Positions 10,151 to 21,313 of a DNA stretch of 64,000 bases are shown here, one piece after another. The translations under genes and the position numbers were made by a program. Origin of the DNA: Sarocladium kiliense (taxonomy: Eukaryota; Ascomycota; Sordariomycetes; Hypocreales; Sarocladiaceae); contig JAUZTG010000023.1 of NCBI GenBank assembly GCA_030734395.1, positions 496,001 to 560,000 on the forward strand. The letters run 5' to 3'. The notes beneath the pieces were generated by a model. That model did no database searches. It was not told the DNA's origin and saw only the letters and a program-made list of their open reading frames with translations. The stretch's first letter is position 1. Each line of letters begins with the position of its first letter.

Positions 10151-12010
10151 ATGAAAGAGGAAACAGCGAAGATTCATGATGAGGCCGGCGAGGGTCTCAA
10201 GGTACCCATTGTCACATGGTACAAACATGGAGGCCTTCGACAGCTGTATCTCATGATGCCCATTCTCTTCCTTGGTAAGGCACCGTGTTGACCGAACCGA
10301 GTACATACGTCTCCTAACCTACCGATCCAGGTGCTACCATCAATGGATACGATGGCTCTCTTTTGAATGGTCTACAGACTATGGAGCCCTGGCGCGAGTG
10401 TGCGAATTGACTCTTCTTCCTCAAATTGAGGGCAAACTGACAGTGCTAGACTTCAACCACCCCGAGGGTGCACGATTGGGGCTTTTTACAGCCATCATGA
10501 ATATAGGTGGCTTCTCTGCGTTGTTGTTCTGTACGTTTTGCTGAAGACTATGATCCTTTTGGACTGCATCTGACAACCATAGCCTCGTACGTGGCGGATT
10601 ACTTTGGTCGACGCGTTGGTGTTGCCATCGGTCTTGTGATCTTGTTTGTCGGTACCATCATACAAGCTGTTCCCACCGTGAATGATGACATGTTCATCGC
10701 CGGCCGCTTCCTCGTTGGTCTTGGGTATGTTCCAAATTACTTCACCCCCTTGCAACGCACTGCTGATAATTAGTGGAAAAGATCAAATCTCTCACAGGGT
10801 TCAGCGCCACTGCTGATCATGGAGTTGGCATACCCTCAGCATAGAGGCAAGCTCACAACCATGTACAATACCCTCTGGTATGTTGGCTCCATCGTTGCCG
10901 CCTGGACCGTGTTCGGCACGATCAAGTACACAACAGATGCTGCTTGGCGAATTCCTGTCGCGATGCAAGCGGCTATGCCACTGATTCAGATCATTGGTGT
11001 ATGGTTCCTACCAGAGAGCCCTCGCTGGCTTTGTTCCAAGGAGAGATTTGAGGATGCCTTCGGGGTCTTGGTAAAGGTGTGTTTCTAGCCTTCGTCGATT
11101 CTGTCATTCTTCAGCTGACGCCCTCATAGTATCACGCCAATGGCGATGCGCAAGACGCGTTTGTTCGAGCCGAGTTTACCGAGATTCAAGAAACCATCCG
11201 CCTCGAGAAGGAGAATTCGAAGCAATCATGGGCTGTGCTATTCCAAACACCTGGCAACCGTAAGCGTATGCTTCTGGTCGCGCTCGTGGCATTCTTCTCA
11301 CAGTGCTCCGGCAACGGGCTGGTATCATACTACCTCCACGATATCCTCAACTCAGTTGGCATTCGGTCCTCGTATGACCAGGCGTTGATCAACGGTGGGC
11401 TGCAAATTTGGTCTTTCCTGGTCGCAATCGGATTCTCCGTCTTCTTGGTCGACAAGTTCGGGCGAAAGACACTATTTATGATCGCTGGTGTTGGTATGCT
11501 GATCACGTTCAGTATCTGGACAGGGTAATTGTCATCCCTTCGTTCTTCTTGGCTGTTCATGACTAACAACATCATAGTTGCTCGGCCGTCTATGCCCGTA
11601 CCGAGAACGCTGCCGCTGGAAGTGCCGTCATCGCAATGATCTTCCTCTTCTACGGTGTCGCCGGCTTTGCATGGCCAGGTCTCACTGTCGCATATAGCAG
11701 CGAGATCTTGCCCTACAATATTCGAGCTCGCGGCCTCGCCGTTAACTTTGCCTTGACGGCTCTGTCCAGCGTCTTCAACCAATACGTAAACCCAGTCGGC
11801 CTGAAGGAGTTGCAGTGGCGATACTATTTCGTTTATATTGCCATCTTGATCATCGAGTGTCTGTGCATATGGTTCCTCTTTGTTGAGACAAAGGGGCCAA
11901 CTCTGGAGGAAATCGCCGAGCTATTTGATGGCGAGCATGCGAACCTTGCAAAGGTGCCAATGGATCATAAGCAGATCGAGGAAGCTAGGGCAGATCATGT
12001 TGAGAAGTAG
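10151..12010 (+). CDS. MFS sugar transporter (lactose permease/hexose type)
   Basis: Seven exons give 512 residues: 10151-10274, 10331-10399, 10450-10530, 10583-10724, 10782-11076, 11130-11524 and 11578-12010. All introns are 50-57 nt. It is a 12-helix sugar porter: Asn-Gly-Tyr-Asp-Gly in helix 1, Asp-Tyr-Phe-Gly-Arg-Arg in the first loop, Pro-Glu-Ser-Pro-Arg-Trp before the central loop, Asp-Lys-Phe-Gly-Arg-Lys in the second half and Val-Glu-Thr-Lys-Gly-Pro-Thr-Leu-Glu-Glu at the end. The segment Ser-Gln-Gly-Ser-Ala-Pro-Leu-Leu resembles fungal lactose/disaccharide permeases. It should import sugars across the plasma membrane by proton symport. The intron 4 acceptor (AAAAG at 10777-10781) is atypical but is the only one that restores the family sequence. 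Confidence 0.9.
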
Positions 12011-13448
12011 ACGAACTAGACAACAACAGACTTCTATGTCGTCGCTGGGTGTACATTCTTCGCCCCCTGTCAGTGGCGACTTTCTTTCCAAAACTTTGGT
12101 GCGCAAAGACAGTCGGTCCAAGGCTAATACTCTATGGTACCTCTTGTTTCTTCGTCTCTTGAGTTAGACGCGACAACTTTCCTACCGGTCTTGCGGGCGG
12201 GAATCCTTATAAGGCCGAATGCCTTGGGGAACGAGCAGCGGCTTGTCCGATCAAGTGAAGAATTAGAGTATGTTCTGTGTATGTTGTAGTTATTCCCGGT
12301 AGCAGCAACCTTGAAAGTCTTGCGGCTCAGATGCTTGTGAAGCGAGGCGTCAGTGACCTTTATGAGTGGTGCGCACCGACTCAAGATAAGAGCCTCCGTC
12401 AAATGTGCAGTTTCATGGCAGTTTACGTCCCCAGAAGGGATCAACCGTGTGCCCGGGGTTGTCTAGAAGGAGGTCGGCGATCTAATAATCCTCATTAGCA
12501 ATGCTAGCATCTGGCCCGCTAATCTCATAGTTGACAATAGTACGATCCAGTTCCGTCAAACCCCTTAGTATAATGACCGCCGTTCGTTTCCGGTTTGTCA
12601 ACAAATCCATACCGAGTTCCGCCAAAGCAAAGCTGCAGCCTGTAATTCGGCAGTTAGCTCATCGAGGTTGTCCGCTCGATCCTAGCGCTGTTGTCCTGCT
12701 TCTGTTTTCCCGACTCCGTATGTCCGCCTCTCCACCATCCAAGCTTTGTCCCACTTTCGCATATAGTTTCTGCTTTGATTGTCCCGAATGCCGACCACTA
12801 GTGGCAATTGACTCGTACAAACCTCAATCGGCGTAATTAGTCATTCAGCAACATTTCGGACTAAGTGCCATATAGGCTTTAATCGTGTGGTATAGGTAGC
12901 GACACGGGGCTTCGGGATAACTAAGTATCCAGACTAAGTGCCTCGGCTTTTCAGCAATGATCTGCACTGCTCGCAAGCCACCATTGCCCTGTATCTAGTA
13001 CATTCGACAAGTAAAGAACAAAATATGGAGCCCCGCCAAAGATCACCACCCGAAGCCTGAGCTTACAAACCCTAGGTGTTCCCCGTTCCTGGACCGAGGC
13101 ATCATGAACAGGAGAGACTATCAGACCCACGTCATGATTCGAGGTTCGTCTCGCAACTCCTTTCACCAATAATTCTTCTCTCACGCTAACACAATTTGAC
13201 CAAAGCACACCACCCGACATGCCAATTCGGGATCTAAGTGGGTTCCTGAGCCGGACACGCAGCTCCTTTCTTAGGTCCGTCTCAGTCATTCATCGGTCGA
13301 ATTTTCAGAAGGCAAGGGGGAGGCAGCAAACATTGGCGTCTACTAGCTTTCATAAAAGGAGATGGGGACCTTTAAAAGCGGCATTGCCCTGCATCAGTAG
13401 AAGAAACTATTCACCAAGTAGGACACCATAATCTGTACTAGCGCAACA
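12011..13448. other. intergenic, no gene seen
   Basis: About 1.4 kb between two plus-strand genes. Short frames show no family resemblance. Two direct copies of an 11-mer at 12859 and 12932 are the only local structure noticed. The last few hundred bases should hold the promoter of the oxidoreductase gene. Confidence 0.45.
12859..12942. repeat. direct repeat of GACTAAGTGCC
   Basis: Exact copies occur at 12859-12869 and 12932-12942, with a partial relative (ACTAAGTATCC) between them. This may be a remnant of a degraded element or chance. Confidence 0.3.
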
Positions 13449-14884
13449 ATGTCTACCGATCTCAAGACTAAGAAACCAATCACTCTCAAATGCGGTTTGA
13501 CGCTGCCCAATCGGCTGGCCAAGGCTGCCATGGCCGAACATGAGGCCGACAGTAACATGCTCCCGAGCGCTGCCCATGTCCGTTCGTACTCGACTTGGGC
13601 TAAAGGAGGCTGGGGTATGGTTATGACAGGTGAGGCAGATGAAGAGTACCTGGCTAAGGCATATGGGACTGCTACTGAACATCATCGCCAGGCAACGTAA
13701 TGGTCGACAGGCGTCACCTTGGATCCAAGGGCGACGTAGCATATAACGAAGCGGTTCCATACGATGAGCAACTCGCCGCTTGGACGCGCTGGGCCGAGAC
13801 TTGTAATCGCAATGGGACACCGACCATCGTTCAAATCAATCACCCTGGTCGCCAGAGCACACCTGGTGCCGGAACACGAGGTCTCTTTGCGAAGACGGTC
13901 TCCTCGAGCGCGACTCCGCTGAGACCCGGCAAGGGTCTTCTACCGTCAATCATAGGAGCGCTCATGTTCGGCACGCCCCGGGAAATGACAACGCAGGACA
14001 TCCGCGAGCTGGTCGATGGTTTTGCACGCACAGCCAAACTATCCGCAGAAGCCGGCTTCGCAGGCGCTGAGATTCATGCCGCGCATGGCTATCTCCTGGA
14101 CCAGTTCCTCTCACCAAAAGTTAACAAACGCACTGATGACTACGGGGTCGGTTCGGCAACCAAGGGTGCCAAAGTCGTTGTCGAGATTATCGAGGCAATG
14201 AGGGCTGCCGTGCCCGCTGGTTTCTGCATCGGGATCAAGTTGAATTCAGTGGATCATCAGTCCCCAGAGCAACTTGCTATGTGCATTGAGCAACTCAAAC
14301 TCATTACCGCTGCCGGAGTGGACTTCATTGAGATCAGTGGCGGCACCTATGAGAACCCCAAAGTACGTATTGCTTTAATTCGCTCTGGCTGTCAGGCAAC
14401 TAACTTGTACTTCCTTTAGATGCTGTCCTCCGCACAAGCAGAAGAAAAGGCCAAGAGCGAGCGAACCAAGGCACGAGAGGCTTTCTTCCTTGAATTTGCG
14501 GCTACCATCCGCCATCAGTTCCCTGATACGCCTCTGATGGTGACAGGCGGCTTTCGCTCACGCAATGCCATGGAGGCTGCACTTGAAGCTGACGACTGCG
14601 ACCTAATTGGCCTTGCACGACCTGCGGTTCTAGAACCTCATCTTCCTGAAAAGATTATCTTCAACTCCAAAGTCGCGGACGAGGCCGCGGTCCTATACAC
14701 CGAAAGAGTCAATCCCCCACCCTTGATAGAAGCTCTGGGACTCAAGTCGATGCTGACGGCCGTGACCGCGGGTGCCGAAACTGTACGTATTCCAAAGATG
14801 GAGTGACCGATGCGCTGCACTATACTAACGTGTTGTTTCTGATAGATGTGGTATGGCGCAAGGATCCGGGAGCTAGGCCAGTAA
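13449..14884 (+). CDS. old yellow enzyme-type NADH:flavin oxidoreductase
   Basis: Four exons (13449-13629, 13692-14362, 14420-14782, 14846-14884) encode 417 residues; the last exon has only 13 codons including the stop. The FMN-binding TIM barrel shows Thr-Leu-Pro-Asn-Arg near the start, Gln-Ile-Asn-His-Pro-Gly-Arg-Gln, the substrate-binding Ala-Gly-Phe-Ala-Gly-Ala-Glu-Ile-His-Ala-Ala-His-Gly-Tyr, and Val-Thr-Gly-Gly-Phe-Arg-Ser in the phosphate-binding region. The family reduces activated C=C bonds of enals, enones or related compounds with NAD(P)H. It is probably cytosolic. It lies between two sugar transporters. Within this cluster it might reduce unsaturated keto-sugar products, which is speculative; a general detoxification role is equally possible. 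Confidence 0.9.
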
Positions 14885-15532
14885 GGCGCACGGCCTTGCG
14901 GGCTGTCAAGAAAGCTCGAAACCTTGTCTTCTGGTCATCTTATCACTACTAGGGCTTGTTTGTCTGGAAGCATGCTTCAGCTGATGTTCAAGGCCTCGCG
15001 GGGTATGCCTACAGTAGAATACTCGACGGGCTGGAGGAAATATTATAGGAGCTTGTGGTTTCCGAGGTCGGCGTCATTCTCGGCCTTGCTTGTCTTCATT
15101 TCAGTGGCCTTTCGTTTACCGCCTTTTACATCTGACTTAGAATGTCATCAAGGATTGTGCTTCCAGTAGTAGACTTGATTTTGAGATACCAATAGCCGAA
15201 ACAATGACAAAAGAAATCTAGGGGTCTAGCATGAGGCTATGCCTACGTGACTGGCTTCTGAACTGTGCACAGTGTGTGCCGGTTGTCACATTCTTTATGT
15301 ATAAGCAGCGGATGACCATGACGCAAGGAGTTGCTTCGGTGCAGCTATTACGCCTAAGTTATCGTGGCATTGACACAAGTCTCTATCGAGTCGCCTAGGG
15401 TACTGGCCATCACAGCGCTGGTACTTTGAAATGGAAGAAGCACACTTTGAGAGGTATTTGCTAATAGGCTTTCTTGGCCAATGTTCTAGCGCTAACTTAG
15501 GCTCTCACATTGCCCATAAGCCACCTGAACAC
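14885..15532. other. intergenic, convergent 3' ends
   Basis: About 650 bases between the oxidoreductase (plus) and the second transporter (minus). Probably 3' untranslated sequence; no gene is seen. Confidence 0.45.
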
Positions 15533-17451
15533 TTACTCCCTCAGGATAGCGACATCGTCCTTCTCGAGATTGACGATACGCTGAGTGGCGGTCTCTGTCT
15601 TGTGGAAGCGTCGGGGCGCAATCTTCCTCTCAAAGAGTTCATCAAGCTCGGCAGCGGAGCGGCTGATTGGATGGTCGTTAGCAAAGCAACATGAAATCGT
15701 GAATATCACGCGCATAGTATGAGAAGCAGATGGGGTTGTTTCTTACCGAGCGGTCTCCGGGACGATAAACCAACAACCAACTGCGAAAGGAAGACCGACG
15801 CCTGCGTAGAAAAACCCAGTTTTGAGGCCCCAATTCCACTTCGTGGTATTGATCATGTGGGGAACGAGCTGGGTCATGACAATATTGACAAGACAGTTGA
15901 ATGAAGCAGCGGCACCCGAAGTGTAGGGGCGTAGACGCTGGGAGGAGATCTCGCCGATGAAGCCCCAGCCGGTGGCGCCAGTCATAGTAAGGCCGATGTC
16001 TGTGTTAGGCCATGGTCAGCTCAAGACATTTTCCCTGGGCATGGGAAGAGGTAAAGGCCCATGTCACTCACTCCAGATGACCGCCATGAGGATAGTCACG
16101 TAGTTTACAGCCTTGACGCGGGGAACTACACCGAGGATGCCAATAAGACCACTGGTAGCCCAACAGGCGGTGGTACCAGAGCAGCTGATTAGGCGACGGC
16201 CGACGCTGTCTGCGTAGAAGACAACAGCAATAGCTGCAACAAGCTTGACGGCGAGCACGATAACTTTGATGAGGAAGGGGTCTCCAACGCCAGCCTGCTG
16301 GAAGAAGTAGGCGCCGTAGGTGGAGAAAAGAACAAGACCAGTGAACTGCTGGGAAACAATCGTCCACATAGCGACGATGGTCCGGAAGCCGTCTGTGCCG
16401 CGGAATACAGACCACCATTTCTCACGGCCTTGGGCTTTGGCGACCTCAGTCTCGTGCTCAGTCAGAAGCACGAGAACCTCGACCTGATGATCGACGTCAA
16501 GTCCTTCGACGTTTTGGTACAGCTGTCTGAGGGCCTTGCGAGCCTTGTCATGCTTCCCTTGAGAAACAGCCCAGGCTGCTGACTCAGGGAGGACGATAAA
16601 AATGACAAGCATAATGCCAATATGCCCCCACTGGGTATAGATAGGGACCAGCCAGTCATTTTCGTCCGTGTGAGAGTGTACCTCCATAGCGAGGTAAGCG
16701 AAGAAGGTACCGATAGTCCACCACATATTATACGTCATGAGAACATTCCCACGGACACGCGAGGGAGCGATCTCGGTGATGTAGGCGGGGATAGTAACTT
16801 GAAGACATCCCATGCCAGCGCCAGCGAGCAGCTTGGCCACGAGCCAGTGTTCCCACCGACGGGAGAATGTCTCAGCGAAGATGGAGGCTGTGAGAATAAG
16901 CCAGCACGTGTGCATAGACGCCTTGCGGCCCAGCGGAGCAGCCAGGAAGGGCAATGAAATCTGGGCGAGGAACTGGCCAACAGGTAGAATGCTACCCCAG
17001 GCTGCAATGATGGTTGAATCGAGGGCTGGGTTACCCTCAGAGTCGGTCAAGGTGGCGAATTGCTTGACAAAGCCCGGATTGGCGAGGATACCGGCATTCA
17101 TTCTAGACACGTGCACATGGCTTTTGTAAGCTTATCTGCTGCATCTCCCCAAACGACATGCTAGAAGCGTAGGCGCATAGTGGATGACTTGAGGAGAGTC
17201 ACATACCCAATTTGATACCCATCAGCGCCGGCAGAGAAAGCGGCGAGGAACGCAAAGAAGGTGCACCACTTGAACTTCTGAAAGGTCTGCCATGGCGTAA
17301 GGGTCTCGTATCCAGTCAGAGCCTGTCCGCGGGTGGCCGCATCGATCACTGCATCTTTGGCTGGGGGAGCGTTCTCGACATGGTCATCGTGGCGGACTAT
17401 GTCCGTGGCAACTTTCTCCTGCACGTTTGCACTGGTCTTGGGCTGCTCCAT
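15533..17451 (-). CDS. MFS sugar transporter (alpha-glucoside/maltose permease type)
   Basis: Four exons (17451-17207, 17102-16072, 15999-15747, 15662-15533) encode 552 residues. Introns are 104, 72 and 84 nt. The first junction, in Gly-Tyr-Gln-Ile-Gly-Met-Asn-Ala-Gly, restores helix 1. Sugar-porter signs are Pro-Leu-Gly-Arg-Lys-Ala, Thr-Glu-Ile-Ala-Pro-Ser-Arg-Val-Arg-Gly, Leu-Pro-Glu-Ser-Ala-Ala-Trp, Asp-Ser-Val-Gly-Arg-Arg and Gly-Glu-Ile-Ser-Ser-Gln-Arg-Leu-Arg. The last is typical of fungal alpha-glucoside permeases. A cytosolic N-tail of about 60 residues precedes helix 1, and Ala-Glu-Leu-Asp-Glu-Leu-Phe-Glu closes the family region. It should import oligosaccharides at the plasma membrane. 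It is divergent from the Zn2Cys6 regulator at 18601, which may control it. Confidence 0.9.
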
Positions 17452-18600
17452 AGTCGACGACGTAAATGTTGAATTGAGGCAATCCTGATCGAGGCTATGC
17501 GAGAGGTGGCGGGGAGTCTATAGAGAGTAAGAGGGCATTTTGGAGGGAGGTTGTGATATGATATATAGTAGGCACCAATGCATCATGCAGTGGTCACCCG
17601 GATCGTACTATCGATTCCTGCCTGGTCCACAAGCGTCAACCTCGTCCTTCGCAGCAACTCCATGGTCTGCTCTGGGGCACCAACACCGGCGTCGTGGTAC
17701 TTTGCGGGGAATGGGGAAGTGGAGGTTGAAAGTTGGGGTGGTGACCCGCTTCGGCCTCGGAGGAGTGTTCGGACAATGATCTGCCTCGCCCAAGAAACCA
17801 GCTGCTAGGAGCCGATGTGGTGGTTTCCTTCGGTCAGTCGGCCTGTAATGTGAGATTGAAGCCTCTCGGTAGTCGGGTGATAACTATCCGAGTGCTTTTC
17901 TTATTGCCTTGAGTGAGCGATAGCCCATTCCACCAGGTCCGTGTTCTCGTTCTCGTTCTCGGTCGCTAAGAGGGGCTCGCTAGGATGTTTTTCACGTATA
18001 CGAAGGTACGTCAATGCTCGCAAAGCAACTCTTCCGAGGCCGAGAAGTGAGAGTTGCCTGGTCTTAGACACACAAGAGCCTACCTAATCTAGACCATCTA
18101 GGCCTTCAGAGCCTTCTCTTGAGCAAAGAACTGACGTCTCGTCTGTACGGTGGTGTCGCAAATTTGGTAGTTAGCTGAAACTAAAGTCTGAAGGCGGTGA
18201 CTCGCTGTTTGAAGGATTTGAATTGATGAACCCAAGCAGCACTTGCACAAATGTACAATGACACACCGTGTCCAGCTACGTCGAGCATCAAACGACGAAA
18301 GCCTCCATGCACTTATGTGTGTGAACGAATAGATAATAGCATAAATGTATCTTTTACAAGTGGCAGTTAACACCAGCAACCTGATCGGTGCCCGTATGTG
18401 TGGTTGTAAACCAGCCACCAGCACGCCTTAGGGTAGCGACTCTGCTAGTGCTGGCCGACTGAACCACGACATCGATCTTCTCCTCACACTCGGAATCCAT
18501 TCAGCATTAGTGCGTTCTTCACCCCTGTGGCATGAGAAGCTTCATATTCCCTCATCTTCCTGATTGAGGGTGACGTTGCTGCAGGCCACATGTGCCTAAT
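17452..18600. promoter_or_regulatory. divergent promoter, transporter / Zn2Cys6 regulator
   Basis: About 1.15 kb between two outward-facing start codons. It includes a TTCTCG triplet repeat near 17944 and several CGG triplets, but no clear inverted pair that I can defend. Small frames inside are not gene-like. Confidence 0.4.
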
Positions 18601-21242
18601 ATGACAAGCGAGCATAGCACTGATGCCATGGAACAGCAGCCAGACAACACCACCGCCTCGAGTCGGAGCGCCCCAGACACCGAACCTGAACCCCCATCGG
18701 TGAGCTCCAGCTAACAGGCATCCAATAAATCCATCTTGAACCGGCCACTCACTGTTACACGATTCCTCAATCTAGTGCGATAGCTGCCGGAAACGCAAGC
18801 TTCGGTGCTCAAGAGATTTGCCCACGTGCACCAATTGCGTGAGATCCCACTCTCGATGCACCTACGACTATCAGCGCAAGAGGCCCGGTCTAAAGCCAGG
18901 AACTCTCGATGCCCTGACTAGACGCGTTGGTAAGAATCATTCAAAGGTCATCACGTATTCAAAGCTGACATCTCGATCAAAGAGAGCCTCGAGGCCGCTC
19001 AGGCTGAAGGGCTGGCGCAAGACCAACCCGCGGCAAGCAATGAAGCACAGACCTCGACTGTTATAAAGCTGCTAGTCGACGAGCTCAAGCTGCTTAACTC
19101 CAATATCACGACGTCTCTGAGACGGGACAATCGCGATGAAATCAACACCAGTGGTGCAGCAGCTGCGTCGAACTCACGCAAACGTCCCCGGTCTGAAGCC
19201 GAGATGCCTAACGGTGGCGAAAGCGTCACCCATGATCAGAGCGACCGCGATCACGACCAAGCACAGGTACCCATGTTTCTCAGCGAAGATTTTGTTGAGA
19301 GGCTGCTCGCCGCCTACTTCAAAAATGTACATCCCTGGATCCCCATGCTGCATGAGGACATAGACCGGAGCCGCCTTCGCCAAATAAGTGCACATGACGA
19401 TGGCTCAATTCTTCTTCATGCCGTCTTCTTAGCTGCGCACCATTTCGTCCAGGACATCACTCCGTGGGAACGCTCAGATCTTCAGTCGTACGCGGCTAAG
19501 TCGCGTGAGCTCATTGTCCAACTCGGCATGAGTACACTGGCTCTGGATAACCTCCGGGCCCTTACCATTGTGGCTTATATCGATATTGCCGAGGGCGAAA
19601 CCTCCAAGGCCTGGTCAATCATCGGGTCTCTCACGAGAACAGTGTCGTATCTCCAGCTAAGCGTGGAAGAAGAAGCGTTGGAGACTACCCAGCGTACCAC
19701 GCTGCTTTCTGACCTTCCCGAGCTTCCCAGTGCGACGAGTTGGGTTGAGCGCGAGAGCCGCCGCCGGTTGTTTTGGAACGTTTTCCTCCTGGACCGCTTC
19801 TGCGCGATAGCTACCGGGTGGAAAGCCAGCCTGACTGGTGGCGATGTTGCCCGCCGGCTACCAGCAGACGGAGGCCTCTGGCGGCGGTGTCAAGCAGTCA
19901 CAACACCCTACTTTGGGATCTGGGATCATAATGCAGCCAATATTGACAGAACGATTGCGTTTCTGCCGTCAAAATACGGGAGCCCAGCGGAAGCGAATGT
20001 TGACAATCTTCCAGAGGCATCCACGCACCACAGTGACCGCTCACATAAGCCAGCAGTCCCCGTCAGGGCCGGCGCATTCGCATACTGCATCGAGTCAGTT
20101 GAGTCTCTGAGCCGAATGAACTCGTTCTTCCTGCAGCAGAAGATTGACCTTACGGACCGAGAGGAGGTTTCGAGCTGGCTTACACGGTTCAAGGAGTTGG
20201 ATTTAAGACTAGTACAGTGCGTCGTCCTCTTTTGTATTACAGGCTTCTGTCGAGCTATGTATCTCTCTTACTTCCCTGCTTCATTTGGGCTCCCAAAAGG
20301 CTAACTAGAATTGATCTATCCTTTTTGCAGCTGGAAAAGGTTTTTGCCTCAGAGATGGAAGAACCCAAGCGACACGCCGAACCCGACCACGTCAGCATCG
20401 ATGGATCCGAACATGACGCTCGCTCATATCGTCCACAACACGGCCTCTATATTCCTACACCAAAAGATCGCGTATTCGTCTCCTGAGCTCGGGCACCTGC
20501 GCCTGCCGAGTGCTTGCAGCGCGGATACATGCTGCAACGCCGCCATCGAGACATCCACTATTGCAGCTAAGTACCTTCAGCAAGATGTCGTTACAAGAGC
20601 CATCGCGCCACTCTTCTCGCTCTGCCTGTTCATCAGTGCTAAGATCCTGCTCGGTATGTGTGTCTTCATAATTCTTTGAGATAGGAGGGAAGTCCTGCAA
20701 GCTAACTCTGTTTTCCGCGTACAACAGTCCAGTCCTCCTACCACAAAGCTCCCTTGGCCTCTGAGTTCTGGACTCTCATCAAATGCCTAGAGACCATCAG
20801 CCAGAACTGGAAAGGTCATCATCACATTTCAGATTCACCAGCTTCCACAAAGACTCTAGCGGGAGACCTTGCGATGCAGCTGCGGCGGCTCTATGAACAG
20901 TCTGGCCCTGCAAGCCCAGCTATTGAGCTGTTCAAGGCGCATACACCTGTGTATGATGGGGCCCAGAATGGATCAACTGGGGTGTCCCCGTCACTCCCGA
21001 CATACACAGAGCAAAGGCAGAAGCCACTTGTTCAAAATGGCATGCTTGGTAATGGTCCTTCGAGTGAAGCACAACAGGATGGACAACCCCAAGTGAACCC
21101 TGGGTTTGCGACGACCGCTATACCCATGGATAGCCTATCCGCAGGGCTGCTGGACCAGAACTTCCTGCTGCGGGACAGGATCATCAACTATGATGACTTC
21201 ACCTTCAACACTGAGATGTACGGTTTTCCCGACATGATGTAG
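18601..21242 (+). CDS. Zn2Cys6 transcription factor, putative cluster regulator
   Basis: Five exons (18601-18699, 18776-18929, 18983-20216, 20331-20653, 20728-21242) encode 774 residues. The start at 18601 is in frame with an alternative Met 9 codons later. The binuclear cluster has Cys at residues 34, 37, 44, 51, 54 and 61 (spacing 2-6-6-2-6), followed by a linker and a Glu/Ala/Gln-rich coiled coil. The fungal-specific transcription factor middle homology region follows, with Tyr-Phe-Lys-Asn-Val-His-Pro-Trp-Ile-Pro-Met-Leu-His and Arg-Arg-Leu-Phe-Trp-Asn-Val-Phe-Leu-Leu-Asp-Arg. The overall layout resembles XlnR/AraR-class activators. It acts in the nucleus. It is divergent from a sugar transporter and tail-to-tail with the DUF2264 gene, so control of the surrounding sugar genes is a fair inference. 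Confidence 0.9.
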
Positions 21243-21313
21243 TCCCGTGCATGCCTCTATCAAATAAAATAGTGCGTTGCCAAAAATGTTTCTTTGTTTC
21301 TTCTTTGTTTTCT

